Below, one piece after another: positions 32,375 to 41,122 of a stretch of 64,000 bases of DNA; positions within the stretch are counted from its first letter, which is position 1; the number at the start of each line of letters is the position of its first letter. The notes below the pieces were generated by a model. That model made no database searches. It had not been told where the DNA came from and saw nothing but the letters and a program-made list of their open reading frames with translations. Source of the DNA: Hydrogenophaga sp. 2FB (GTDB taxonomy: Bacteria > Pseudomonadota > Gammaproteobacteria > Burkholderiales > Burkholderiaceae_C); assembly GCF_005503365.1 (NCBI RefSeq), contig NZ_SCML01000013.1:55367-119366 (forward strand). The letters are read 5' to 3'. Position numbers and translations under genes: made by a program.

Positions 32375-33750
32375 ACGCTGCCCCCATGCGCGTCGAACTC
32401 GACGCGCACGCTGAGACCCCCCGAGGGGCTGCTGGCCAAGGTCAGCAGCCCCTCGTTGTTTTGCGCGATGCGCATCACGATGGCCAGGCCCAGGCCGCTG
32501 CCCGTGGCTTCGTCCTGTGGTTTCAGGCGCACGAAACGCTGCAGCACGCGCTGGCGATCGGCCTCGGCAATGCCGGGGCCGTTGTCATGGACCACCAGGC
32601 TCACGCGCCCCGCGTGCTGCTCGACACGAACGTCAACCCGGCTGCCGCGCGGGGTGTGGCGCAACGCGTTGTCCACCAGGTTGTCCAGCAGCACCCGCAT
32701 GTCCTGCGGATCGGCCCACACGCTGGCCGCGTCGCAGGTGTCCAGACCCAGGTCGATGTCGCGCGCTTCGGCCTGGGCCGAGAAGGCCGCCACCACGTCG
32801 GCGGCGAGCCGGTCGCAGCGCACCGCGGCGGGCTGGTGGCGGTGCGCATCGGCGTCCAGCCGCGCCATCTGCAGCAGTTGCGCCACCAGGTGCGCGCTGC
32901 GGGCGATGCCCTGGTCGAGCTCGTCGAGCGCGGCACCGCGCTGCTCTTCCGGTACGCGGCGCGCCAGTTGGGCTTGCAGGCTGATGACGGCCAGGGGCGT
33001 GTTGAGTTCGTGCGCCGCGTCGGCCAGCACCTGGCGCTGGTGCTTGAGCAAATCGTCCACCCGCTCCAGCAACTGGTTGAGCGACTGGCCCAGCGGCAGG
33101 ATTTCTTCGGGCATGCCGTCGGTGGCGATGGGCTGCAGGTCGTTCGCGCCGCGTTGGCGGATGTCGCGGCCCAGCGCGGTCAACGGCGCCAGCGCGCGGG
33201 TCACGGCCGCGTGGATCAGCACGCTCAGCACCAGCACCACCAGGGCCGCCGGGGCCAGCAGCCACGGCGCCATCTCGGCAAAGCTGCTCGCGCGGTCGCT
33301 GGAGGTCTTGGCCACCTGCACCAGTTCCTCGTCGTCCCTCAGCGTGAATACGCGCCAGGTTTCACCCGACCACTCGACGTCGTGAAACCCCGGTGTCTGC
33401 AGCGGCGGTCCGCCGCTGTCGACCGAGGCGTACAGGCGTTCACCCGAGAGCGACCAGATCTGGCTGATGAACATGCCCAGGTCGTCCGTGGCCCACGGCG
33501 GCGCGTCGGCGCTCGGTGCGGGGCGTGCCGTGGCCAAAGGCTCTGTGTGCCGGGGAACCTCGGCGGCCCAGCTGTGCGGCCGCACGCCGTGGCGCACGAC
33601 CGAGTGCGCGATCTGCTCCATGCCGAAATCGCGCACACGGTTGAAGGCCTGCCAGGCCATGTGGTAGGTCAGCGCGCACACCAGGGTGCAGGTGATCACC
33701 AGCGCGGCGATCTGCCACAGCAGCAGGCGCCGGCGGATGGAATTGATCAT
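32371..33750 (-). CDS. two-component sensor histidine kinase (QseC/TctE-like)
   Basis: A 459-residue membrane kinase with two membrane segments (about 12-32 and 163-185) enclosing a periplasmic sensor loop of about 130 residues, then HAMP, HisKA and HATPase domains. The phospho-acceptor is His at about residue 247 in DAAHELNTPLAVI, where Asn replaces the usual Arg of HELRTP. The ATP domain shows N-box DNLVDNALRHTPRGS, DNGPGIAEADR and GSGLGLAIVMRI. Its start overlaps the response regulator stop by 1 bp (TGATG). The stimulus is unknown; QseC-like kinases sense varied ligands. Confidence 0.93.
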   Translation of the reverse strand: MINSIRRRLLLWQIAALVITCTLVCALTYHMAWQAFNRVRDFGMEQIAHSVVRHGVRPHSWAAEVPRHTEPLATARPAPSADAPPWATDDLGMFISQIWSLSGERLYASVDSGGPPLQTPGFHDVEWSGETWRVFTLRDDEELVQVAKTSSDRASSFAEMAPWLLAPAALVVLVLSVLIHAAVTRALAPLTALGRDIRQRGANDLQPIATDGMPEEILPLGQSLNQLLERVDDLLKHQRQVLADAAHELNTPLAVISLQAQLARRVPEEQRGAALDELDQGIARSAHLVAQLLQMARLDADAHRHQPAAVRCDRLAADVVAAFSAQAEARDIDLGLDTCDAASVWADPQDMRVLLDNLVDNALRHTPRGSRVDVRVEQHAGRVSLVVHDNGPGIAEADRQRVLQRFVRLKPQDEATGSGLGLAIVMRIAQNNEGLLTLASSPSGGLSVRVEFDAHGGSV

Positions 33751-34412
33751 CAGGCCGCTGCCACCAGCTTGTAGCCCACGCCGCGCACGTTCTTGATCCA
33801 GGCGCTGCCCAGCTTGCGCCGCAGGTGGTGCACGTGCACTTCCACCGTGTTGCTGGCCACCTCGGATTGCCAGCCGTACAGGCGGCTCTCCAGCTGTTCG
33901 CGCGAAAGCACCGTGCCGGGTTGTTCCATGAGGGCGAGCAACAGGTCGTACTCGCGCGCGGCCAGCACGACGGGCTGGTTGTCCAGCAAGGCTTCGCGGC
34001 GCAGCGGGCGCAACACCAGGCGCCCGAGTTTCAATTCCGGTGCGGCGCGGCCGCTCTGGCGGCGGGCCAGGGCGTGCACACGCGCCACCAGCTCGTCGAG
34101 ATCGAACGGTTTGGTGAGGTAGTCGTCGGCGCCGAGGTTCAGACCGGCGACCCGGTCACCCACCGCGTCGCGCGCCGACACCACCAGCACCGCGACCGGG
34201 CGGTTTTCCGCACGCAGCCATTGCAATAGCTGCAGGCCGTCGAGCCCAGGCAGGCCGATGTCGAGCAGCAGCACCTCGTACGGGTGGTCGCGCAGCGCGG
34301 CCTGTGTTTCCAGGCCATCGCGGGTCCAGTCCACGGTGAAGCCCGCCAGGTGCAGGCCATGCACCATGCCCTTGCCCAGCATGGTGTCGTCTTCGGCGAG
34401 TAAAACTTTCAT
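33750..34412 (-). CDS. two-component response regulator, OmpR family
   Basis: A 220-residue regulator. Receiver domain residues 1-115 with acidic pocket LLAEDDTMLG, phospho-acceptor Asp at about 51 in LLLDIGLPGLDG, Ser/Thr in LVVSARD and Lys in LTKPFDLDEL. The winged-helix DNA-binding domain follows, with LAAREYDLLLALMEQPGTVL, SNTVEVHVHHLRRKLG and IKNVRGVGYKLV. The start MKVLLAEDD at 34412 is preferred over a longer frame with an unconserved N terminus. It pairs with the kinase downstream. Target genes unknown. Confidence 0.95.
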   Translation of the reverse strand: MKVLLAEDDTMLGKGMVHGLHLAGFTVDWTRDGLETQAALRDHPYEVLLLDIGLPGLDGLQLLQWLRAENRPVAVLVVSARDAVGDRVAGLNLGADDYLTKPFDLDELVARVHALARRQSGRAAPELKLGRLVLRPLRREALLDNQPVVLAAREYDLLLALMEQPGTVLSREQLESRLYGWQSEVASNTVEVHVHHLRRKLGSAWIKNVRGVGYKLVAAA

Positions 34413-34482
34413 GGGGGCGTAGTGTGCGTGAAAAGACGGCGCTTGCTCTGGTACAAACAACGGCCCGCATCCGGAGGTCCCC

Positions 34483-34869
34483 TTGAGCACGAGCACATTC
34501 CGACAAGTGATTTTGTACACCGATACCGACGGCCGCGCCCGTTTTCGCGAGGCCGATATTCCCTTGAGCGAGGGCTCGCCCGCGGCACGGCTCTCGCCGT
34601 TGTTGCCCGCCAAGGGCTGTCAATTGCGCGAGAGTCCGGTGGGCTTTCGCAGCGAGTTCCATTGCACTGGCGATGCGCAATGGCTGTTCGTGCTGCGGGG
34701 CATCATGGAAATCGGCTTGCAGGACGGCAGCTGGCGCGCTTTCGGGCCGGGCCAGCACTTCTACTCGGCCGACACGCTGCCCGATGGCGCCACGTTTGAC
34801 CCCGCCGTGCACGGCCACCGCAGCCGGCAGGTGGGCGATGAGCCGCTGGTGACGGTGTTCGTGAGGTAG
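34483..34869 (+). CDS. small cupin-fold protein
   Basis: A 128-residue protein with a cupin-like beta-barrel. A TTG start is supported by GGAGG at 34472-34476, 6 nt upstream; no ATG occurs in the N-terminal part. Segments QWLFVLRGIMEIGLQDGSWR and AFGPGQHFYSADTLPDGATF resemble the two cupin motifs, and HGHRSRQVGDEPLVTVFV is the last strand. Metal-binding histidines of motif 1 (HxH) are not present, so catalysis is doubtful. Divergent from the response-regulator gene and followed 9 bp later by the exonuclease gene. Function unknown. Confidence 0.7.
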   Translation: MSTSTFRQVILYTDTDGRARFREADIPLSEGSPAARLSPLLPAKGCQLRESPVGFRSEFHCTGDAQWLFVLRGIMEIGLQDGSWRAFGPGQHFYSADTLPDGATFDPAVHGHRSRQVGDEPLVTVFVR

Positions 34870-34878
34870 GCTTCGCGG

Positions 34879-35898
34879 ATGAACCAGTTCAGTTTCGAGT
34901 TTGACGCGCCCGCCACGCCACCACCTTCACCCGCACCATCCACCCAGCCCGCTTCTCCCAAGACGTCCCTGACCCTGGAGGAGATGGCGCAACGCCTGGA
35001 AGCGGACCCGGATTTCCGTGTCCTGCGCCGCCTGGTGCCGCGCACGGACTTCGGGCCGTCGCCCGTCGCCGCGGAGGGTGCGCAGACCCACGGCGGGTTT
35101 CAGCGCGTGCTGGTGCTCGACACCGAAACCACGGGCCTGTCACACCAGGCCGACAAGATCATCGAGCTGGCGATGTTGCTGGTCAGCGTGGACCTGGGCA
35201 CGGGTCTTCCGTTCGGGCCGGTCACGCTGTTCGAAGGCTTCGAAGACCCCGGCATGCCCATTCCCGCGATCGCAAAGGAAGTGACGGGCATCAGCGACGA
35301 CATGGTCCAGGGACACAAGCTGGACGATGCGCAGGTGCAGGCCCTGGTGGCCCAGGCCGACCTGATCGTGGCGCACAACGCCGGCTTCGACCGTCCCTTC
35401 GTGGAGGCGCGTTTTCCGTGTTTCGCTTCGAAGGCCTGGGCCTGCTCCTTTGCCGATATCGACTGGAAGGCCGCAGGCGCGGAGTCGTCCAAGTTGAGCG
35501 CGCTGGCGCAGAACCAGGGCTGGTTCTACGACGCCCACCGCGCCCAGGTGGATTGCCACGCCTTGCTGCAGGTGCTCGCGCGGCCGATCGGTGAGGGTGC
35601 GGCCACGGGCCTGGGCCAGTTGATGTCGGTGGCCGCGAAGTCCAGCTTCAAGCTGCGCGCCATCGGCTCGCCGTTCGAGTCCAAGGATCTGCTCAAGGCC
35701 CGCGGCTACCGCTGGGACGGCGAGGGCAAGGTCTGGTTCTGCACGCTGGCGGACCAGGAACGTCTGGACGCCGAACTGGCGTGGCTCCATGCCGAGGTCT
35801 ATGGCGGCCGGCGCAATGCGCGTGTCGAGATCGAGGCGCTGGACAGTCTGGTGCGTTATTCCGCGCGCCCGGGCCTTGTGTCGCAGCAGGGCCTTTAG
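34879..35898 (+). CDS. DEDDh 3'-5' exonuclease (DnaQ-like)
   Basis: A 339-residue exonuclease of the DnaQ/RNase T-like superfamily. Exo I is VLVLDTETTGLSHQADKIIE (metal-binding Asp and Glu) at about residues 76-95, Exo II is ADLIVAHNAGFDRPFVEARF, and Exo III is HRAQVDCHALLQVLA, with the catalytic His before the last Asp. The first 60 residues are Pro-rich and low in structure; the last 120 hold a domain of unknown role with FKLRAIGSPFESKDLLKARG and the KVWFC motif. Substrate unknown, probably DNA or short oligonucleotides. Ends tail to tail with the CobW gene, overlapping by 4 bp. Confidence 0.88.
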   Translation: MNQFSFEFDAPATPPPSPAPSTQPASPKTSLTLEEMAQRLEADPDFRVLRRLVPRTDFGPSPVAAEGAQTHGGFQRVLVLDTETTGLSHQADKIIELAMLLVSVDLGTGLPFGPVTLFEGFEDPGMPIPAIAKEVTGISDDMVQGHKLDDAQVQALVAQADLIVAHNAGFDRPFVEARFPCFASKAWACSFADIDWKAAGAESSKLSALAQNQGWFYDAHRAQVDCHALLQVLARPIGEGAATGLGQLMSVAAKSSFKLRAIGSPFESKDLLKARGYRWDGEGKVWFCTLADQERLDAELAWLHAEVYGGRRNARVEIEALDSLVRYSARPGLVSQQGL

Positions 35899-36812
35899 GT
35901 CTTGGCCGAAGCCGCGTGGCCTTCGCGCTGCCGAATGCAGGTCAATCCCAGCCTGGGGACGTTGCCTGCAAACGGTGCCACAGCGAGGTCGAGGTCACCC
36001 ACCGACCACTGCACATCGCGCAAATCCCCGTCGTCCAGCCGGATCACGCCTTTGAGCCGCAGCAAGGCGTCGCCATGAAGGGCATTGGTCTGCGCGTGAA
36101 GCTCCTCAAGCGTCAGGGGCGCGTCCAGTGGCACGAACTGGGTTGAGGTGCCGTGGTCCGATGGCACGTGCAAACGCCAGGGCGGCGTTGGGGTCGAGGG
36201 GCGGGCCGTCGCCATGGCCATCGCACGGGGCCAGTCCAGCGAGGCGTTCTGTGACCGGGCGATCGCCGCGCGCGGATGGAGTTCGCGCAGCGCGCGCTCC
36301 ACGGCGGCGCCGTCGGCCCGGTCGCACTTGGTGATGATGAGCGCGTCCGCGGCGCTGACCTGCGCCACCGCCTCCGGGTGCGCTTCGATCAGGTCCAAAC
36401 CGGCCACCGCGCTGACCGCGGTGAACACGCCCGCCAGCCGGTAGCGTTCGCGCAGCAGGGGCACGCTTTCGAAGGCATCGATCACGGAACGGGGATCGGC
36501 CAGCCCGGTGGTTTCGATCACCACCGAGCCGTAGGCGGCGCGGCGGCGGTGCAGGCGGTCCCACCAGAGATCGGCCAGCGCATCCTGAAGCCCGGGCAAG
36601 CCGGTGCAACAGATGCACGCGTTTGAGATCAGCGACGCGCTGTCGACCGCCTGCCCCAGCAACTTGTCGTCCAGACCCACCTCACCGATCTCGTTGACGA
36701 TCAGCGCGGCGTCCTGCAACGCCGCGTCGCGCAGCCAGGAGCGCAACAAGGTTGTCTTGCCGCTGCCCAGATAACCCGTCATCAACCAGACGGGGATGCG
36801 CGTGGCCTTCAT
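35895..36812 (-). CDS. CobW/COG0523-family GTPase (metal chaperone)
   Basis: A 305-residue G3E GTPase. P-loop LMTGYLGSGKTTLLRSW at about residues 10-26, the CxCC metal-binding motif in NACICCTGLPG, Walker B VVIETTGLADPRS, and base recognition IITKCDRAD. The C-terminal CobW domain is shortened, with LRLKGVIRLDDG at about residue 265. Members load Zn, Co or Fe into client proteins. It lies 7 bp after the iclR gene, the last of the minus-strand set Rieske oxygenase, dehydrogenase, IclR. A metal-insertion role for the Rieske enzyme or the zinc dehydrogenase is plausible inference. Confidence 0.87.
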   Translation of the reverse strand: MKATRIPVWLMTGYLGSGKTTLLRSWLRDAALQDAALIVNEIGEVGLDDKLLGQAVDSASLISNACICCTGLPGLQDALADLWWDRLHRRRAAYGSVVIETTGLADPRSVIDAFESVPLLRERYRLAGVFTAVSAVAGLDLIEAHPEAVAQVSAADALIITKCDRADGAAVERALRELHPRAAIARSQNASLDWPRAMAMATARPSTPTPPWRLHVPSDHGTSTQFVPLDAPLTLEELHAQTNALHGDALLRLKGVIRLDDGDLRDVQWSVGDLDLAVAPFAGNVPRLGLTCIRQREGHAASAKT

Positions 36813-36818
36813 GGCGTT

Positions 36819-37604
36819 TCAGTCCGCTTCGTATCCCAGGCGCGACGAAATCAATTGCGCCGTTTCGGTCACCATGGGAATGATGCCGCGCAGCTTCTGT
36901 TTGGTCAGGCGCTGCGTGGGGGCCACGAGGCCCACGGCCGCCAACACGTTGCCGTTGGCATCAAAGATGGGGGCGGCCACGCCGCGCATGCCGTCTTCGC
37001 TTTCCTCGTCGTCGATCGCATGGCCGCTCTCGCGCACCTCGCTCAGCAGCCGTTGCAGCTCGGCCTTGCCCACCACGGTGTGCGCGGTGCGCGGTTGCAG
37101 GTCGGCGCGCAAGGCGTTGGCGATCAGCATCGGTGGGCTGAAGGCCAGCAGCGCGCGGCCTTCGCTGGTGCAAAAGGCCGGCTTGCGCACGCCCAGGTAC
37201 GAGCGGGGGCGGATGGCGTGCCGGCTCTCGATGTTGCGCAGGTACAGGATCTCGCTGCCGTGCAGCACCGCCAGATGCACGGTCTCGCCGCTTTGCTCGC
37301 ACAAGGTGTGCAGCAGTGGCGCCGCTTCTTCGGCCACGTCCATGCGGCGGCGCACGAGCGTGCCCATCGAAAAGAGCAGCAGACCCAGGCGGTAGCGGCC
37401 ATCGGCCGGGTTCTGCTCGAGAAATCCTTCGGATACCAAGGTGACCGCCAGCCGGTGCACAGTGCTCTTGGCGACCCCGAGGCGCTTGGACAGCGCGGTG
37501 ATGCCCAGCTCGGGCTCTTCGGCCGTGAAGGTCTTCAGCAGCCTCAAGGCTGCCGCCACGGAAGACAGGTTGCGGCTCTCGCCGGATTTCTCGGTATTGC
37601 TCAC
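36819..37604 (-). CDS. IclR-family transcriptional regulator
   Basis: A 261-residue regulator. The N-terminal winged helix spans about residues 10-75 (VAAALRLLKTFTAEEPELGI, LSKRLGVAKSTVHRLAVTLV), followed by the effector domain with LYLRNIESRHAIRPRSYLG and SEGRALLAF. The start is GTG at 37604, overlapping the dehydrogenase stop (GTGA), so the regulator is translated with the genes it probably controls. It most likely acts on the divergent promoter at about 40.0 kb, where a 9-bp inverted repeat is found. IclR proteins regulate many aromatic pathways in beta-proteobacteria. Effector unknown. Confidence 0.93.
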   Translation of the reverse strand: MSNTEKSGESRNLSSVAAALRLLKTFTAEEPELGITALSKRLGVAKSTVHRLAVTLVSEGFLEQNPADGRYRLGLLLFSMGTLVRRRMDVAEEAAPLLHTLCEQSGETVHLAVLHGSEILYLRNIESRHAIRPRSYLGVRKPAFCTSEGRALLAFSPPMLIANALRADLQPRTAHTVVGKAELQRLLSEVRESGHAIDDEESEDGMRGVAAPIFDANGNVLAAVGLVAPTQRLTKQKLRGIIPMVTETAQLISSRLGYEAD

Positions 37605-38716
37605 TGATGCGGGTTGATGGTCATGTGGATGGCTCCCTCGACGCCGTCACCGACCAACGATCTCAAGGCCAGGTCCGTCTCGTCGAGAGAGAAGGTGTGC
37701 GTACTCATCGCCGTCACATTATGGCGATTGCCTGCGATGAGCTGCAGTGCGAGCTCCACCGAAGCATAGGAGTGCCCACGCATGCCTTTGACCGTCAGGA
37801 AGTTGGCGATGATCCGGTCGCTGTCGAACTCGGGAATGGGCCGCCGTTTCTGGCCACCCAGGATCACCGTGCCCTTCTTGCGCGCCAGTTGCATCGCGCT
37901 CGTGACCGAGCCCGGCCCACCCGAGGCGCAATCGATCACCAGATCGGCCATGCGCCCACCGGTGATGTCGGCCACGGTCTCCAGCAGGTCGTCCTGCTCG
38001 ATGTCGATCGTGTGGTGTGCGCCCAACTCGCGCGCCAGCGCGAGGCGGCGGCGATCGGTTTCGTTCGACAGCCCGGTGAGGATCACGCACTCCGCACCGG
38101 CCTCGCGCGCCGCGACCACACACGCCAGGCCCTGTTGCCCCGGCCCCTGGATCACCACCGTCTGCCCAGGCCCGGCGCCACCTTGCAGGTAGGCCCATTC
38201 GATGCCGTTGGAGATCGGCAGCGCCAGGGCCGCATGCCGCGGCGACACGCCCGACGGCACGCGGTGGAACACGGTGTTGGCGTGCAGGTGCTGCACCTGC
38301 GCGTAGCCACCCCACAGGCCCGGCGCCACGTTGAGCGCGGTGGCGCCGTAGCGCATGCCGCCCAGGCGCCAGTCGGTCGCGTTGCACAGGCGGAAGTCGC
38401 CCGAGCGGCAGTACTCGCAGTGGCCGCAGGGCAGGTACTCTTCGAGCGCCACGAGGTCGCCTTCCTTCACGCTCCAGCGCTGCGCGGCGAGCGCGCCGAG
38501 CGTCTCGACATGGCCGACCGTCTCGTGGCCCAGGATCAAGGGGCCGCGCGAGCGGGGCAGGTTCTGGTAGTAACCCCAGTCGCTGCCGCACACGCCGGTG
38601 ATGGCCACGCGCAGCGTGCCCGAACTGGCATCGGTCGCGGGCACCTCGATGTCCTGGATCTCGGTGCGGCCGACCGCCACCGCCACGGCAGCCCTCACGG
38701 AACGTGTTTCGCTCAT
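37601..38716 (-). CDS. zinc-dependent medium-chain dehydrogenase
   Basis: A 371-residue MDR-superfamily alcohol dehydrogenase. Catalytic zinc ligands: Cys in VAITGVCGSDWGYY and His in LILGHETVGHVE; structural zinc cysteines in LPCGHCEYCRSGDFRLC. The Rossmann fold is VVIQGPGQQGLACVVAAREA. The start MSETRSVRAAVAVAVG at 38716 overlaps the Rieske gene stop (ATGA). In its operon it could oxidise the cis-dihydrodiol or an alcohol derived from the Rieske product, the job done by an unrelated Gfo/Idh-type enzyme in phthalate pathways of other Gram-negatives. That role is inference. Confidence 0.87.
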   Translation of the reverse strand: MSETRSVRAAVAVAVGRTEIQDIEVPATDASSGTLRVAITGVCGSDWGYYQNLPRSRGPLILGHETVGHVETLGALAAQRWSVKEGDLVALEEYLPCGHCEYCRSGDFRLCNATDWRLGGMRYGATALNVAPGLWGGYAQVQHLHANTVFHRVPSGVSPRHAALALPISNGIEWAYLQGGAGPGQTVVIQGPGQQGLACVVAAREAGAECVILTGLSNETDRRRLALARELGAHHTIDIEQDDLLETVADITGGRMADLVIDCASGGPGSVTSAMQLARKKGTVILGGQKRRPIPEFDSDRIIANFLTVKGMRGHSYASVELALQLIAGNRHNVTAMSTHTFSLDETDLALRSLVGDGVEGAIHMTINPHQ

Positions 38717-39999
38717 ACCGTGGCGTGCGGTTTGCCGGGCTCCGCGCGCAAGGCTTCGCGCGCGGCTTCCTGGAAGGGTTGGCCCTCGGGCAACACGACG
38801 GCGGCCGAACGCACCTTCTGCACGTGCGGTTCGTTGCCGGGTGGCGCGGTGCCGGATTCGGCCAGCGCCGTGGCCGCCGCGATCAGGCGACGGCGCGCCT
38901 GCACGATGCCGCGGTCGGTGCCGGTCAGGTGCTCGCGGGTGCGGTCCTGGATCGGGCCCATGCTTTCCTGCAGCGACGAGTCCTGGATGGCGATGCTTTC
39001 CACACCGCTGTAGAGCTCGCCCGTGCGCTGCTTCGCGCGGTCCATCAGGTAGTCGTTGGACTTGTTGGCCAGGGGAATGTAGGTGCCCGGCACGTACTTG
39101 CAATGGATGCCGGCGCCGTCCTTCATGGCCTGCACCTCGCTGTCTTTCAGGGCGCGCGTGGGGTGGTAGTCGAAGCTCCAGGCCCAGCAGTTTTCGTCGT
39201 CGATGGGCACCCAGAAATGCCCGTGCACCGGATGGTCGCCGCGCGGCGGCACCATGGTGAAGCACGGCATGATCCACGGCGTGATGCGCCAGTAGAGCGA
39301 GCCCGGCTCGGCCTTGCGGCGCACGCCGATGAAGAGCCCGCCTTCGGCATCGGTCACCTCGAACTGCGGGCGCAGGTCGTTCATGTTGTATTCGTTGCCC
39401 TTGGCGCCTTTGAACAGCGGGTCGGTGTTGAGGCCGCCGCTGTGCAGGAACGAGACGTGGCTCGAATCGATGCCACCTTCGAGCGCCTGCAGCCAGTTGC
39501 ATTCCTGCACGCGCTTGGACGTGAAGCTCTGCTCGGCGGGCACGGTCGCGAATTCCCATTCGGGTGGTGGTGGCTGCAGTTCGGGCGGCCCCATGTAGAT
39601 CCAGATGACGCCGCCGCGCTCGATCAGCGGGTAGGACTTGAGCGCGATGCGCTCGCACAAGCGGCTGCCTTCGGGCTCGGACGGCACGTCCACGCACCGG
39701 CCCGACACGTCGTACTTCCAGCCGTGGTACGGGCAGCGCAGGCCGCTCTCTTCGTTGCGGCCAAACCAGAGTGAAACACCACGGTGGGCACAGAACTCGT
39801 CCATCACACCCAGGCGACCCTGCGTGTCGCGGATGGCGATCAGGCGCTCGCCGAGCAACTGCACGCGCACCGGCGGGCCGTCGCGTTCGGCCAGCTCTTC
39901 CGACAACAAGGCCGGCAGCCAATAGCGGCGAAACATCTCGCCCATGGGGGTGCCCGCGCTGGTGCGCGTGACCAATTCGTTCTGCTCTTTCTTCAACAT
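38713..39999 (-). CDS. Rieske oxygenase, large subunit (phthalate 4,5-dioxygenase-like)
   Basis: A 428-residue ring-hydroxylating oxygenase. The Rieske 2Fe-2S motif is CAHRGVSLWFG then LRCPYHGWKYDVSGR (CxH..CxxH) at about residues 69-103. The mononuclear iron site is GGIDSSHVSFLH with two His ligands, and WVPIDDENCWAWSFDYHPTR is typical of the phthalate 4,5-dioxygenase class of single-component-type oxygenases. It needs a reductase, supplied by the flavin/Fe-S protein encoded across the divergent promoter. First gene of the minus-strand set. The substrate is likely an aromatic acid; phthalate itself is a guess from the neighbour at 41.1 kb. Confidence 0.92.
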   Translation of the reverse strand: MLKKEQNELVTRTSAGTPMGEMFRRYWLPALLSEELAERDGPPVRVQLLGERLIAIRDTQGRLGVMDEFCAHRGVSLWFGRNEESGLRCPYHGWKYDVSGRCVDVPSEPEGSRLCERIALKSYPLIERGGVIWIYMGPPELQPPPPEWEFATVPAEQSFTSKRVQECNWLQALEGGIDSSHVSFLHSGGLNTDPLFKGAKGNEYNMNDLRPQFEVTDAEGGLFIGVRRKAEPGSLYWRITPWIMPCFTMVPPRGDHPVHGHFWVPIDDENCWAWSFDYHPTRALKDSEVQAMKDGAGIHCKYVPGTYIPLANKSNDYLMDRAKQRTGELYSGVESIAIQDSSLQESMGPIQDRTREHLTGTDRGIVQARRRLIAAATALAESGTAPPGNEPHVQKVRSAAVVLPEGQPFQEAAREALRAEPGKPHATV

Positions 40000-40012
40000 C
40001 GGTTTATCTCCT

Positions 40013-40049
40013 GTTCCACATAAAAGAACTGTTTGCCTGCATGTGGAAC
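40013..40049. promoter_or_regulatory. 9-bp inverted repeat, candidate IclR operator
   Basis: GTTCCACAT (40013-40021) and ATGTGGAAC (40041-40049) are perfect inverted arms, in the 104-bp spacer between the divergent Rieske and TTT binding-protein genes. A nested GAAC at 40026-40029 can also pair with the first GTTC. Size and place fit the binding site of the IclR regulator encoded nearby, which would then control both gene sets. Confidence 0.6.
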
Positions 40050-40103
40050 GATGATAAAGTCATTCGCAGGTCGAAGCAAGCCCCACATTTTTTGGAGACA
40101 ACG

Positions 40104-41087
40104 ATGGTTCGCAAACTCTCTTCTTCGCTTTTGTTCTGTGCCGTTGCCATGGGCGCCGGCGCTGTCGGCGCGCAATCCAGCGACGTGGCCAGCTGGCCCA
40201 CCAAGCCGGTGCGCATCGTCGTGCCGTACGCGGCGGGCGGCTCTTCCGACACGCTGGGCCGGGCCATTGGCCTGCACTTGCAGACGGCGTTCAAGCAGCC
40301 GTTCGTGATCGACAACCGTCCGGGTGGTGGGGGCACGATCGGATCGAGCCAGGTGGCCAAGACGCCACCCGATGGCTACACGCTGGTGGTCTCTGGCATC
40401 GGCTCGCACGTCATCGCACCCGTCGAAGTCAAGACCCTCCAGCCCATGGCGGACTTCACGCACATCGCCATGCTGGGCGGCCCTGCCACCGTGCTGGTGG
40501 TGCATCCTTCGATGCAGGTCAACACGCTCAAGGAGTTCGTGGCGCTGGTGCAGCAACAACCCGGCGGGCTCACCTGGGGATCGCCAGGGCAGGGCACGCA
40601 TGGCGAACTCATTGGCCAGTTGTTCGCGCAGCGGGCCAAGTACGCGCAGACCCATATCGGCTACAAGGGCGCGGCACCGGCCGTGGCCGACCTGGCGGGT
40701 GGCCAGATTCCCGCGGCCTTCATCACCTACACCTCGGCCAGCTCCTTCATCCGCTCCGGCAAGATCAAGGCACTGGCCATCACCTCACCCAAGCGCTCGG
40801 CAGACCTTCCCGGGGTTCCGACTTTCGCCGAGGCGGGTTACCCGGAGCTCAACGCGACCACCTGGTTCTCGCTGTCGGGCCCGCCCGGCATGGCGCCCGC
40901 CCTGGTCGAGAAGATCAACGCGGAAGTGCGCCGTGGCATGAAGAGCGAGCCGGTGCGCAAGCTGATGGAGCAGGAAGGCATCGAGTCGCAGGACTGGGAT
41001 GCGACCACGTTCACGCGTTACGTGCAGAGCGAGATCGACCGCTGGACACCCCTTGTGAAGTCGCTCGGTTCCACCCGCAAACCCTGA
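40104..41087 (+). CDS. TTT-type (Bug) periplasmic substrate-binding protein
   Basis: A 327-residue periplasmic binding protein of the tripartite tricarboxylate transporter family (Bug proteins, very abundant in Burkholderiales). Signal peptide about residues 1-24 (SLLFCAVAMGAGAVGA-Q). Family motifs: WPTKPVRIVVPYAAGGSSD at the mature start, VIDNRPGGGGTIGSSQVAK, GSPGQGTHGELIGQLFAQ and SADLPGVPTFAEAGYPEL. The start at 40104 has GGAG upstream. No TTT membrane genes (tctA/tctB) are in the cluster, as is common for Bug proteins, which may share membrane parts encoded elsewhere. Likely binds the aromatic acid processed by its neighbours (inference). Confidence 0.93.
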   Translation: MVRKLSSSLLFCAVAMGAGAVGAQSSDVASWPTKPVRIVVPYAAGGSSDTLGRAIGLHLQTAFKQPFVIDNRPGGGGTIGSSQVAKTPPDGYTLVVSGIGSHVIAPVEVKTLQPMADFTHIAMLGGPATVLVVHPSMQVNTLKEFVALVQQQPGGLTWGSPGQGTHGELIGQLFAQRAKYAQTHIGYKGAAPAVADLAGGQIPAAFITYTSASSFIRSGKIKALAITSPKRSADLPGVPTFAEAGYPELNATTWFSLSGPPGMAPALVEKINAEVRRGMKSEPVRKLMEQEGIESQDWDATTFTRYVQSEIDRWTPLVKSLGSTRKP

Positions 41088-41122
41088 TCGCGCACCCACA
41101 GCCACACCCACACCGATTTCGC

